Of a stretch of 64,000 nucleotides of DNA, positions 44,247 through 54,018 are shown piece after piece. This stretch comes from DATFQE01 sp963733845. GTDB taxonomy: Bacteria; Actinomycetota; Thermoleophilia; Gaiellales; Gaiellaceae. The notes beneath the pieces are model-generated. The model was not told where the DNA came from. It saw nothing but the letters and a program-made list of their open reading frames with translations, and did no database searches. Both the position numbers and the translations under genes were made by a program. Numbering within the stretch: the first letter of the stretch is position 1; every line of letters starts with the position of its first letter. The DNA lies in the NCBI GenBank assembly GCA_963733845.1, contig CAVTEM010000004.1:124001-188000 (forward strand), read 5' to 3'.

Positions 44247-44260
44247 CGAACATGCGTTCC
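44247..44260. promoter_or_regulatory. LexA (SOS)-like box upstream of dnaB
   Basis: CGAACATGCGTTCC keeps both half-sites GAAC and GTTC with a four-base spacer, as in the lexA box at 13870-13883 (CGAACATACGTTCG). It is extended by outer dyad symmetry (CGGAACG...CGTTCCG). It lies about 90 bases before the dnaB start. Confidence 0.65.
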
Positions 44261-44349
44261 GAACCCCTGCACAGACGCCCTTTTCGCCGCTCGACGGGTA
44301 CGAGGTCGCGGCCGCCTTTCCACCGGTTGCGACGGCCCGTTCAGACCTC

Positions 44350-45708
<1,359 letters not shown>

Positions 45709-45815
45709 CACCAGGCCCTCGGGGGCAACCGGCGCCCCAGCTCCCCTTGCCCCGAGCTGCGCCACCCGGGATGCGGCCGCGACTCCCGTAGGCGCGTCTG
45801 GCACACTCAGCCACC

Positions 45816-47108
45816 GTGCCTGCCACGGTGATAGTCGGGGCCCAGTGGGGCGACGAAGGCAAGGGGAAGGTCGTCGACCTGCTCGCCCAGGACTCGGACA
45901 TCGTCGCCCGCTACCAGGGCGGGCCGAATGCCGGGCACACCGTGATCGCCGACGGCGAGAAGTGGAAGTTCCACCACATGCCCTCCGGGATCCTGTCCGG
46001 CAAGACCTGCGTCCTGGGCGCCGGCGTGGTGATCGACCCGGAGACCTTCGTGCGCGAGTTGGACGAGCTGGAGGAGCGCGGGGTATCGACCAAAGCGGTC
46101 CGCGTGTCCGGCAACGCCCACCTGATCATGCCCTGGCACGTGGCGCTCGACCGCGCGAGCGAACGGCGGCTCGGACGGCTGAAGATCGGCACCACGCGCC
46201 GTGGGATCGGCCCCTGCTACGCGGACAAGGCGGCGCGACTCGGGATCCGCGTCCAGGACCTGCTCGACCCCAAGATCCTGCGCCAGAAGATCGAGGTCGC
46301 GCTCGCCGAGAAGAACGTCTGGCTCGAGCGTGTCTACGGCGCGGAGCCGCTGGCGCTCGAGGAGGTCGCCGAGCGGTACGAGCAATTCGCGCAACGGTTG
46401 CGCCCGTACGTGTCGGACACCTCCCTCCTCGTCGACCGGGCGCTTCGCGGCGGGAAGTCCGTGCTCTGCGAGGGAGCGCAGGGCACGCTGCTCGACCTCG
46501 ATCACGGCACCTATCCGTTCGTCACCTCCTCCAACCCGCTCGCGGGCGCGGCGGCGACCGGCCTCGGCATCGGCCCGAACCGGATCGACGCGGTGCTCGG
46601 CGTCGCGAAGGCGTACGTCACGCGCGTCGGAGAGGGGCCGTTTCCGACCGAGATCGAGGGCGCGGACCAGGAGCGGGTCCGTGAGCTCGGGCACGAATTC
46701 GGCACGACCACCGGCCGCGAGCGGCGCTGCGGCTGGCTCGACCTGGTCGCGCTCCGCTACGCCGTCCGCGTGAACGGGATCAGCTCGCTGGCGCTGACCA
46801 AGCTCGACGTGCTCTCGAGCTTCGCCGAGCTGCCCGTGTGCGTGCGCTACCGGCTCGAGGACGGGAGCGAGACGGACGAGTTCCCGGCCCACCAGAGCGA
46901 CTTCCACCACTGCCGGCCCGTCTACGAGACCCTTCCCGGCTGGTCGCAGCCGATCGAGACCGTGGAGGACTTCGACGCGCTTCCCGCAGCTGCGCGTGCG
47001 TACGTCGAGTTCGTCGAGCGCTGTCTCGAGGTGGACGTGACGCTCGTCGGCACCGGCGCCGAGCGGGAGCGCGTCCTCGCCAGGGCCGGGGCGGCGGCCG
47101 CCGCGTGA
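45816..47108 (+). CDS. purA: Adenylosuccinate synthetase
   Basis: A 430-residue enzyme joining IMP and aspartate with GTP. Motifs: VGAQWGDEGKGKVVD (P-loop with catalytic Asp), GGPNAGHTV (catalytic His), STTKA-type region VSTKAVRVSG, GIGPNRIDAVLGV, TTTGRERRCGWLD and ALTKLDVL. GTG 45816. It opens the purine operon purA-purD-purE; purD overlaps its stop. Confidence 0.96.
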   Translation: MPATVIVGAQWGDEGKGKVVDLLAQDSDIVARYQGGPNAGHTVIADGEKWKFHHMPSGILSGKTCVLGAGVVIDPETFVRELDELEERGVSTKAVRVSGNAHLIMPWHVALDRASERRLGRLKIGTTRRGIGPCYADKAARLGIRVQDLLDPKILRQKIEVALAEKNVWLERVYGAEPLALEEVAERYEQFAQRLRPYVSDTSLLVDRALRGGKSVLCEGAQGTLLDLDHGTYPFVTSSNPLAGAAATGLGIGPNRIDAVLGVAKAYVTRVGEGPFPTEIEGADQERVRELGHEFGTTTGRERRCGWLDLVALRYAVRVNGISSLALTKLDVLSSFAELPVCVRYRLEDGSETDEFPAHQSDFHHCRPVYETLPGWSQPIETVEDFDALPAAARAYVEFVERCLEVDVTLVGTGAERERVLARAGAAAAA

Positions 47109-48322
47109 AGGTCCTGATCGTCGGCTCCGGCGGGCGGGAGCACGCGCTCGCGTGGCGCCTTTCCCAGACGGACGGCGTCGAGATCCACGCCGCACCCGGG
47201 AACCCCGGGATCGCCAGGCTCGGCGAGTGCCATCCGGTCCGCGCGCACGACGGGGAGGGCCTGCTCTCGCTCGCGCGCACGCTCGACGCCGGCCTCGTCG
47301 TGATCGGGCCCGAGGCGCCGCTCGTCACGGGCGTCGCCGACGAGCTGCGGCACGCGGGGATCGCGGTCTTCGGCCCCAGCGCGGCCGCGGCCCGGATCGA
47401 GGGCTCGAAGAGCTTCGCCAAGGAGATCATGCGCGCGAGCGGGGTGCCGACCGCCGATTCGCTACCCGTGGCGAAGCCGCCCTGCGTCGTCAAGCTCGAC
47501 GGGCTCGCCGCGGGTAAGGGCGTCTGGGTCTGCCACACCGCCGCGGAGCTCGACGCGGCGCTGAAGAGCGCCGCCCGCGCCGGCGGCCAGGTCGTGATCG
47601 AGCAGCTGCTCGAGGGCGAGGAGCTGTCCGTGTTCGCTCTCTGCGACGGGACGCACGCACTTCCCCTTGCTCCGGCCCGCGACTTCAAGCGGTTGGCCGA
47701 AGGGGACGAGGGCCCGAACACCGGTGGGATGGGCTCCTACTCGCCGGTGGCGGAGGTGGGCGCCGACCGGCTGGCCGAGATCGTCGATACCGTCCACTCC
47801 CCCGTCCTCGAAGAGCTCGCGCGGCGCGGCTCGCCCTTCATCGGGCTCCTCTACGCCGGGCTGATGCTCACCGACTCCGGGCCGAAGGTGCTCGAGTTCA
47901 ACTGCCGTTTCGGCGATCCCGAGACGCAGTCGATCCTGCCGCGGCTGGAAGGCGATCTCGTCACGGCGCTGGGCGCCGCCGCGGCCGGCGACCTGGGCGA
48001 CAGCGAGCTGAGCGCCGACGAGGGCGCCGCGGTCACGGTCGTCCTCGCCGGAGGCGGCTATCCCGAGCGCTCCGACTCGGGTGGCCCGATCGAGGGCGTC
48101 GAGGACGCAGAGGCCACCGGGGCGCTCGTCTTCCACGCGGGCACCGCCGTCCGCGGCGAGCGGCTCGTCACGAACGGCGGCCGGGTGCTCAACGTGACCG
48201 CCCGCGGCGAGACGACAGTCGAGGCGCGCGCGGCCGCCTACGCCGCGTGCGAACGCGTGACGTTTCCCGGCATGCGCTACCGGCGCGACATCGCAGCCCA
48301 GGAGGCCGGCGTTGCAGGGTGA
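47105..48322 (+). CDS. purD: Phosphoribosylamine-glycine ligase
   Basis: A 405-residue ATP-grasp enzyme of early purine synthesis. KVLIVGSGGREHALAWRL at the N-terminus, GPEAPLVTGVADEL, the ATP-binding KLDGLAAGKGVWV, EGEELSVFALCDG, GPNTGGMGSYSP and metal site EFNCRFGDPETQ. GTG 47105 overlaps the purA stop. Slightly shorter than the usual 420-430 residues but all domains are present. Confidence 0.95.
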   Translation: MKVLIVGSGGREHALAWRLSQTDGVEIHAAPGNPGIARLGECHPVRAHDGEGLLSLARTLDAGLVVIGPEAPLVTGVADELRHAGIAVFGPSAAAARIEGSKSFAKEIMRASGVPTADSLPVAKPPCVVKLDGLAAGKGVWVCHTAAELDAALKSAARAGGQVVIEQLLEGEELSVFALCDGTHALPLAPARDFKRLAEGDEGPNTGGMGSYSPVAEVGADRLAEIVDTVHSPVLEELARRGSPFIGLLYAGLMLTDSGPKVLEFNCRFGDPETQSILPRLEGDLVTALGAAAAGDLGDSELSADEGAAVTVVLAGGGYPERSDSGGPIEGVEDAEATGALVFHAGTAVRGERLVTNGGRVLNVTARGETTVEARAAAYAACERVTFPGMRYRRDIAAQEAGVAG

Positions 48323-48821
48323 GGTCAGGACCGAGGCCGCCCGGGAGCCGCTCCCCGAGCCGCTCGCGATGCTCGACGTCTTCGAGGAGCCGGGGCCGCT
48401 GGTCGGGATCCTCGTCGGTTCCGAGTCCGACCGCGAGGCGATGGAGCCGGCCCTGGAGGAGCTGGACGCGCGCGGAATCTCCCACGAGTTCAACGTGCTG
48501 TCCGCGCACCGCGATCCGCGCGGGGTCGCCGAGTACGCGTCCACGGCCGCCCTGCGCGGCGTCCGGGTCCTGATCGCCGGCGCAGGCATGGCGGCGGCGC
48601 TGCCCGGGACGGTCGCCGCCTACAGCGAGCTGCCCGTCATCGGGGTGCCGCTCCGCTCGAGCAAGAGCGTGCTCGACGGTCTCGACGCCCTGCTCGCGAT
48701 CGTCCAGATGCCGCCGGGAGTCCCGGTGGCCTGCGTCTCCGTGGACGGTGCGAGGAACGCAGCGATCCTCGCCGCCCGCATCCTCGCGCAGGGTGGCGGC
48801 CCACCGACCGCGTCGGCCTGA
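48312..48821 (+). CDS. purE: N5-carboxyaminoimidazole ribonucleotide mutase
   Basis: The class I PurE core starts VGILVGSESDRE and has NVLSAHRDPRGVAEY, IAGAGMAAALPGTVAAY, VPLRSSKSVLDGLDALLAIVQMP and RNAAILAARIL. SGSDxxxM is here GSESDREAM. A 30-residue N-terminal extension is read from TTG 48312, supported by high-GC third positions and the 11-base overlap with purD; ATG 48369 is the alternative. No purK is adjacent. Confidence 0.92.
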   Translation: MQGEVRTEAAREPLPEPLAMLDVFEEPGPLVGILVGSESDREAMEPALEELDARGISHEFNVLSAHRDPRGVAEYASTAALRGVRVLIAGAGMAAALPGTVAAYSELPVIGVPLRSSKSVLDGLDALLAIVQMPPGVPVACVSVDGARNAAILAARILAQGGGPPTASA

Positions 48822-48841
48822 CGTCTCTTTAGACTGACCCG

Positions 48842-50167
48842 GTGATCGCCCGCTACTCGCGCCCGGCCATGAAATCGATCTGGTCGGACGAGGGCAAGCT
48901 CGAGCGCTGGCTCGACGTCGAGCTCGCCGCGCTCGACGCCTGGGCGGAGCTGGGGGTCGTGCCGGCCGACGCGGCCGGGCGCATCCGCGACCGCGCCGAG
49001 CCGCCGACCGCGGCCCGCGTGGCGGAAATCGAGGCCCGCACCCACCACGACCTCGCCGCCTTCGTCGACGCCGTCGCCGAGCAGCTCGGCGCGGACGGGC
49101 GCTGGTTCCACTACGGCCTCACCTCGAGCGATGTCGTCGACACCGCCCTCGCGCTGCAGGTGCAAGACGCCGGCCGCCTGGTGCTGGAAGGGCTCGACAG
49201 GGCATTCGCCGTCGTCGCGGCAAGGGCCGAGGAGCATCGCGACACGCTGACGATCGGGCGAACGCACGGCGTCCACGCGGAGCCGACGACGTTCGGGCTC
49301 AAGCTCGCTGTCTGGGTCTTCGAGCTCGACCGGGCACGGGCCCGGCTCGCCGACGCGCTCGATGGACTCCGCGTCGGGAAACTGTCGGGCGCGGTCGGCA
49401 ATTACGCCGCCACCGACCCCGAGCTGGAGCGAATCGCGTGCGAGCGCCTCGGGCTCGAGCCCGCTCCGGCCTCGACGCAGGTGCTCCAGCGCGACCGTCA
49501 CGCCGCCGTCCTGGCCGCGCTCGCCGTCGCGGCGGCGTCGCTGGAGAAGTTCGCGGTCGAGATCCGCCACCTCGCCCGCACCGAGGTGCGCGAGGTGGAG
49601 GAGCCGTTCGCGCGCGGCCAGAAGGGCTCCTCGGCCATGCCGCACAAGCGCAACCCCGTCGTGGCCGAGCGGATCTGCGGGCTGGCCCGCATCGTCCGCG
49701 CGTCGGCGCTGGTCGGCTTCGAGAACGTGGCGCTCTGGCACGAGCGGGACATCTCGCACTCTTCCGCCGAACGAGTCGCGCTCCCGGACGCCTTCCTCGC
49801 CCTCGACTACATGCTCGATCGCTTCTCGTGGCTCGTCGAGGGGCTGGTCGTGCACCCGGAGCGGATGCAGCGCAACCTGGACGCGAGCCACGGGCTCTAC
49901 TTCAGCCAGCGCGTGCTGCTGGCGCTCGTCGCCGCCGGGCTCGGCCGCGACGAGGCGTACCGGCTCGTCCAGCGAAACGCCATGCGCGCCTGGGACGAGG
50001 AGCGCGACTTCCGCGGCCTCGTCGAGTCGGACGAGGAGATCACCTCGACCCTCGATCCCGACACGCTCGCCCGCGCCTTCGACCCGTCTGCCTACACCCG
50101 CCACGTGGACGCCGTCTTCGATCGGCTCCGCTCACTCGCCCGAAAGGAGGAACCGATCCATGCCTGA
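48842..50167 (+). CDS. purB: Adenylosuccinate lyase
   Basis: A 441-residue fumarase/aspartase-superfamily lyase acting twice in purine synthesis. YGLTSSDVVDTA, TIGRTHGVHAEPTTFG and the signature GSSAMPHKRNPVVAE are present. TAGACT lies six bases before GTG 48842, so this gene probably has its own leaderless promoter despite following purE by only 20 bases. The purC start overlaps its 3' end. Confidence 0.96.
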   Translation: MIARYSRPAMKSIWSDEGKLERWLDVELAALDAWAELGVVPADAAGRIRDRAEPPTAARVAEIEARTHHDLAAFVDAVAEQLGADGRWFHYGLTSSDVVDTALALQVQDAGRLVLEGLDRAFAVVAARAEEHRDTLTIGRTHGVHAEPTTFGLKLAVWVFELDRARARLADALDGLRVGKLSGAVGNYAATDPELERIACERLGLEPAPASTQVLQRDRHAAVLAALAVAAASLEKFAVEIRHLARTEVREVEEPFARGQKGSSAMPHKRNPVVAERICGLARIVRASALVGFENVALWHERDISHSSAERVALPDAFLALDYMLDRFSWLVEGLVVHPERMQRNLDASHGLYFSQRVLLALVAAGLGRDEAYRLVQRNAMRAWDEERDFRGLVESDEEITSTLDPDTLARAFDPSAYTRHVDAVFDRLRSLARKEEPIHA

Positions 50168-51023
50168 CGCCGCCGTCCACCTCGGCAGCGGCAAGGTCCG
50201 CGAGCTCTACGGGCTCGACGACGACCGCCTGCTGCTGGTCGCGACCGACCGGATCTCGACCTTCGACGTCGTGCTGCCTACCGAGATCCCCGACAAGGGC
50301 CGCGTGCTCTGCGGGCTCTCCGCGTTCTGGTTCGCGCGCACGAGCGAGGTCTGCGCGAACCACCTCTTGTCCGTCTCCGACGACGGTCGCTCGATGGAGT
50401 GCAGGCGGCTCGAGATGCTGCCGATCGAGTGCGTCGTCCGCGGCTACCTCGCGGGCTCCGGCTGGAAGGACTACGGCCGGACCGGGTCCGTCTGCGGGCA
50501 CCGGCTCCCCGAGGGTCTCGTGGAGTCGGACCGGCTGCCGGAACCGATCTTCACGCCGGCGACGAAGGCGGCCGAGGGCCACGACGAGAACATCGACCTG
50601 GAGACCGCGGCGGGGCTGGTGGGCGACGAGCGGCTCGCAGAGGTGCAGGAGACCGCGCTCGCGCTCTACCGCTTCGCGGCCGAGCACGCGCTCGCCCGGG
50701 GCATCGTCATCGCCGACACGAAGTTCGAGTTCGGGCTCGACGGCGAGGGCACGCTCGTCCTCGCCGACGAGGCGTTCACACCCGACTCCTCGCGCTTCTG
50801 GCCGGCCGACGAGTACGCGCCCGGCGGTACCCAGCCGTCCTTCGACAAGCAGTTCGTCCGCGACTACTGCGAGTCGCTCGGCTGGGACAAGACCGCGCCC
50901 GGCCCCGAGCTTCCGGACGAGGTCGTGGCCGGGACCCGCGCTCGCTACGTGGAGGCGTTCGAGCAGCTGACCGGGATCCCGTTCGCCGAGTACGTCGCCG
51001 ATCCGGACGTGGTGCTCCGGTGA
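50160..51023 (+). CDS. purC: SAICAR synthase
   Basis: A 287-residue enzyme: GSGKVRELYGLDDDRLLLVATDRIS at the start (shown in parts: GSGKVRELY, LLVATDRIS), ECVVRGYLAGSGWKDY, IADTKFEFGLD, DEAFTPDSSRFW and QFVRDY. It couples CAIR to aspartate with ATP. AGGAGG lies ten bases upstream of ATG 50160, within the end of purB. Confidence 0.95.
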   Translation: MPDAAVHLGSGKVRELYGLDDDRLLLVATDRISTFDVVLPTEIPDKGRVLCGLSAFWFARTSEVCANHLLSVSDDGRSMECRRLEMLPIECVVRGYLAGSGWKDYGRTGSVCGHRLPEGLVESDRLPEPIFTPATKAAEGHDENIDLETAAGLVGDERLAEVQETALALYRFAAEHALARGIVIADTKFEFGLDGEGTLVLADEAFTPDSSRFWPADEYAPGGTQPSFDKQFVRDYCESLGWDKTAPGPELPDEVVAGTRARYVEAFEQLTGIPFAEYVADPDVVLR

Positions 51024-51262
51024 GGGCGACCGTGCTCGTCCGCCCGAAGCCCGGCATCCTCGATCCGCAGGGCGACGCCGTTGGGAGCTCACTCCGGCAG
51101 CTCGGCTTCCCGGTCGACACCGCGCGCGTGGGTCGCGTTGTCGACCTCGAGCTCGAGGCAGGAAGCCCCGACGAGGCTCGCGAGCAGGTGGAACGGATGT
51201 GCGCGGAGCTCCTCGCCAACCCGCTGATCGAGAGCTTCGACATCGAGCTCGCCGAGGGATAG
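51020..51262 (+). CDS. purS: FGAM synthase subunit PurS
   Basis: An 80-residue PurS: ATVLVRPKPGILDPQGDAV and RVGRVVDLELE, ending with NPLIESFDIE. It bridges PurQ and the small-type PurL in the three-part formylglycinamidine synthase. GTG 51020 overlaps the purC stop. purL is not in the window. Confidence 0.93.
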   Translation: MRATVLVRPKPGILDPQGDAVGSSLRQLGFPVDTARVGRVVDLELEAGSPDEAREQVERMCAELLANPLIESFDIELAEG

Positions 51263-51297
51263 GGCGCCTTGATTCAGGCTATGACGGAGCTCGAGAG

Positions 51298-51984
51298 GTG
51301 AGCGGGCGGAGACCGCGCGTTGCCGTCGTGGTCTTCCCCGGCTCGAACGACGACCGGGACGCGGCCGGCGCGCTGGCCGAGCTCGGAGCCGAGCCGATCC
51401 TCGTCTGGCACGGCGACGAGGAGCTGCCGGCCGTCGACGCCGCGGTTCTGCCCGGCGGCTTCTCGTATGGGGATTACCTCCGCTGCGGGGCGATTGCCCG
51501 CTTCTCCCCCGCGATGGCGTCGGTCGTCGAGTTCGCCCGCGGCGGCGGGCTCGTGCTGGGGATCTGCAACGGCTTCCAGATCCTGTGCGAGGCGGGCCTG
51601 CTGCCCGGAGCGTTGCGGCCGAATGCCTCGCTCGCGTTCGTCTGCCGCGACGTGGGCCTCACCGTCGAGCGCGCGGACACACCGTTCACCTCCCGCTGCT
51701 CCGCGGGGCTGCCCCTGACGATCCCGGTGAAGCACGGCGACGGATGCTGGCACCCCGGTCCCGACTTCGGGCCGAGCAACGTCGTTCTGCGCTACGCGCA
51801 GGACGAGAACCCCAACGGCTCGATCGACGACGTCGCCGGGGTCGTGAACGAGGCCGGCAACGTGCTGGGACTCATGCCGCACCCCGAGCACGCAGTCGAG
51901 CCGCTGCTCGGCTCCACCGACGGGGCACTGATCCTCGGGTCGATGGTCGACGCCGCACACGAACGCACCTTCGCGGCGGCCTAG
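51298..51984 (+). CDS. purQ: FGAM synthase glutaminase subunit PurQ
   Basis: A 228-residue class I glutamine amidotransferase: VAVVVFPGSNDDRD, GGFSYGDYLRCGA, nucleophile Cys in LGICNGFQIL and His/Glu in MPHPEHAVE. It supplies ammonia to PurL. GTG 51298 after a GAG-rich stretch. Its stop overlaps a convergent small gene by four bases, so purL must be elsewhere. Confidence 0.95.
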   Translation: MSGRRPRVAVVVFPGSNDDRDAAGALAELGAEPILVWHGDEELPAVDAAVLPGGFSYGDYLRCGAIARFSPAMASVVEFARGGGLVLGICNGFQILCEAGLLPGALRPNASLAFVCRDVGLTVERADTPFTSRCSAGLPLTIPVKHGDGCWHPGPDFGPSNVVLRYAQDENPNGSIDDVAGVVNEAGNVLGLMPHPEHAVEPLLGSTDGALILGSMVDAAHERTFAAA

Positions 51985-52244
51985 ACCAACCCGAGGGTCG
52001 CGGCGAGCTCGGGCGTGTCCGCCAGCGCCGTCCTCAGCTTGTCGAGGTCGCGTGCCCTGAAGGTCACCGGACCGCGGCGGGCGGTGCCGTCGGTGGCGTA
52101 GGCGAAGCGGACGAGGCGTTCGCCGCGCGGGTCCTCGAGCAACTGGACGAGGGAGGAGAAGCGCTTGTCGCCGGCTCGCTGGGCGACGCGGAGCTCCTCG
52201 ACGACGGTGGCCGCGCCCCAGGGTGTTGCCGCTTTGGTCGACAT
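51981..52244 (-). CDS. Small hypothetical protein (87 residues)
   Basis: Intact frame from ATG 52244: VVEELRVAQRAGDKRFSSLVQLL, GERLVRFAYATDGTARRGPV and a terminal helix (RDLDKLRTALADTPELAATL). TAGCTT lies 7 bases upstream, matching the leaderless pattern. The sequence looks like a compact alpha/beta fold. No family recognised. Confidence 0.65.
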   Translation of the reverse strand: MSTKAATPWGAATVVEELRVAQRAGDKRFSSLVQLLEDPRGERLVRFAYATDGTARRGPVTFRARDLDKLRTALADTPELAATLGLV

Positions 52245-52312
52245 GGCGGGGAAGCTAGCCGGGAAGGTGTGCCGTGTCCGTGCCGGCTTCGTGACTAGTT
52301 TGTGCCGACGCC

Positions 52313-53737
52313 ATGGCCCGAGCGCTCCCCACCGTCCAGCCCGGCGACTCGCCGCCCTGGTGGATCGAGGAGGCGGGGCTGCTCGCCGAGCCGGCGGCGC
52401 CTCCCCTCGCCGGCGACGCCGAGGCCGACGTCGCCGTCGTCGGCGGCGGTTACACCGGGCTGTGGACCGCCCTCGCCCTGCGCGAGCGCGAGCCGGGCCT
52501 CCGCGTGGCGGTGCTCGAGCGAGGGCGCGTCGGGGAGGGCCCGAGCGGGCGCAACGGAGGTCACCTGTACGGCTACTGGGGCAGCCTCGTGGCGCTCCGC
52601 GACGTGCTCGGCGACGAGCGCGCGCTGGCACTCGCACGCGCCGGCGACCGGATCATCCCCGCCGTAGCCGCCTTCGCGGAGAGCCGCGGCGAGGACGTCT
52701 GGCTCCGTCGAGGCGGCGCGATCAAGGTCTCGACCACCGAGCCACAGGACGCGAAGCTGGACGCGGTCGTCGCAGCGGCCCGCGCGCTCGGAGCCGAGGC
52801 GGAAGCGGTCCCGCTCGACCGTGACGAGCTGAGGGCGCGTGTGGGCTCGCCGGCCTTCCGCCGCGGCGTCTTCTTCCGCGACGGCGCGACCCTGCAGCCG
52901 GCTCGGCTGGTGAAGGCGCTGCGCGGCGCCGTTCGCGCCGACGAGGGAGTCGACCTCTACGAGCGCACACCGGTCGTCGGACTCGAGGCGGGCGACCCCT
53001 GCACGCTCGAGACGCCGGGCGGGACGCTCAGGACGCGCCAGGTCGTCCTGGCGGTGAACGCGGCCGCGACCGGCCGGCGCCCGACGGCGGGCAGGCTGAC
53101 CAACTTCGGCAGCTACATCGTCCTGACCGAGCCCGTTCCGGAACTGCTCGACGAGCTCGGCTGGAGAGGCGGCGAGGCGCTGACCGACGCGCGCATGTTC
53201 CTGCACTACTTCCGCACAACCCGGGACGGCCGCGTGCTCATGGGCAGCGGGTCGGGCCCGATCGGGCGGGGCGGCCGGCTCGACCGCCGCTTCACCCACG
53301 ACGCGGCGACCGCGGCCCGCGCCGAGGCCGGGCTCCGACGCTTGCTCCCGTCGCTCGCCGACGCGCGCGTCACCCATGCCTGGGGCGGCCCGATCGACGT
53401 CTCCGCCGACCGCCTCCCCTTCGTCGAGACACAGGATGGCCGCATCCACTACGCGGCCGGCTTCTCGGGCAACGGCGTCGGCCCGAGCTGGCTCGCCGCG
53501 CAGGTACTCGCCTCACGCGCGACCGGCCGCGACGACGAGTGGACGCGCCTACCGCTCACGGGACGCCGAGTGCGCCGCCTGCCGCCCGAGCCGCTCAAGC
53601 GCGTGGGCGGCGGCGCCGTCCGCGCGGCGGTGCTGGCGCTGGAGGAGGCCGAGAGCGAGGGCCGCAGGCCGCCCGCGGTCGCTCGGGCCGTGGCGTCGCT
53701 CCCCCGGCTGCTCGGCTTGCGGATCGGCCTTCGTTAG
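52313..53737 (+). CDS. FAD-dependent amine oxidoreductase (DAO family, PuuB-like)
   Basis: A 474-residue flavoprotein. The FAD-binding Rossmann motif is VAVVGGGYTGLWTALAL, followed by GEGPSGRNGGHLYGYW as in gamma-glutamylputrescine oxidases. The substrate domain follows, and GFSGNGVGPSWLA closes the FAD site. The N-terminal PPWWIEEAG-type segment is typical of this group. It would oxidise a secondary or N-acylated amine, releasing an aldehyde and peroxide. The downstream aldehyde dehydrogenase and polyamine transporter support a polyamine-related role. Confidence 0.88.
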   Translation: MARALPTVQPGDSPPWWIEEAGLLAEPAAPPLAGDAEADVAVVGGGYTGLWTALALREREPGLRVAVLERGRVGEGPSGRNGGHLYGYWGSLVALRDVLGDERALALARAGDRIIPAVAAFAESRGEDVWLRRGGAIKVSTTEPQDAKLDAVVAAARALGAEAEAVPLDRDELRARVGSPAFRRGVFFRDGATLQPARLVKALRGAVRADEGVDLYERTPVVGLEAGDPCTLETPGGTLRTRQVVLAVNAAATGRRPTAGRLTNFGSYIVLTEPVPELLDELGWRGGEALTDARMFLHYFRTTRDGRVLMGSGSGPIGRGGRLDRRFTHDAATAARAEAGLRRLLPSLADARVTHAWGGPIDVSADRLPFVETQDGRIHYAAGFSGNGVGPSWLAAQVLASRATGRDDEWTRLPLTGRRVRRLPPEPLKRVGGGAVRAAVLALEEAESEGRRPPAVARAVASLPRLLGLRIGLR

Positions 53738-53976
53738 AGAGCAGCGGCGGGCCGCCGGCGCGCGTGGAAACCCCACGCGGACACGAGCGCCCAGACGCCC
53801 TCGAGCAGGAAGAAGCCCCACTGACGCTCGTGGTAGGCGAGCACGGTCAGGACGACCGAGCCGACGAGGTTCAGCGTCAGGTAGGACGTCGAGCGCTGGT
53901 CCAGCCGCCCCGCCTGGGCCAGGGCGTACGCGGCGAGGATCGCGAGCGCGCCGGCGATCTGGATTGCCTGATCCAT
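53734..53976 (-). CDS. CBU_0592-like small membrane protein
   Basis: An 80-residue protein with three TM helices: QIAGALAILAAYALAQAGRL, SYLTLNLVGSVVLTVLAY and WGFFLLEGVWALVSAWG. The LDQRSTSYLTLNLVGS and ERQWGF motifs match the CBU_0592 group, whose function is unknown. Its stop overlaps the convergent oxidoreductase by four bases. Confidence 0.8.
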   Translation of the reverse strand: MDQAIQIAGALAILAAYALAQAGRLDQRSTSYLTLNLVGSVVLTVLAYHERQWGFFLLEGVWALVSAWGFHARRRPAAAL

Positions 53977-54018
53977 CGAGGCAGCATGCCTGCCCCGACT
54001 CGGGCGAGGACGCGCCCT

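Noticed and set aside
44102..44349. Possible replication origin before dnaB
   Set aside because: Only one near-match to a DnaA box (TGTGGAAAA) is visible, there is no cluster or AT-rich unwinding region, and dnaA/dnaN are not adjacent.
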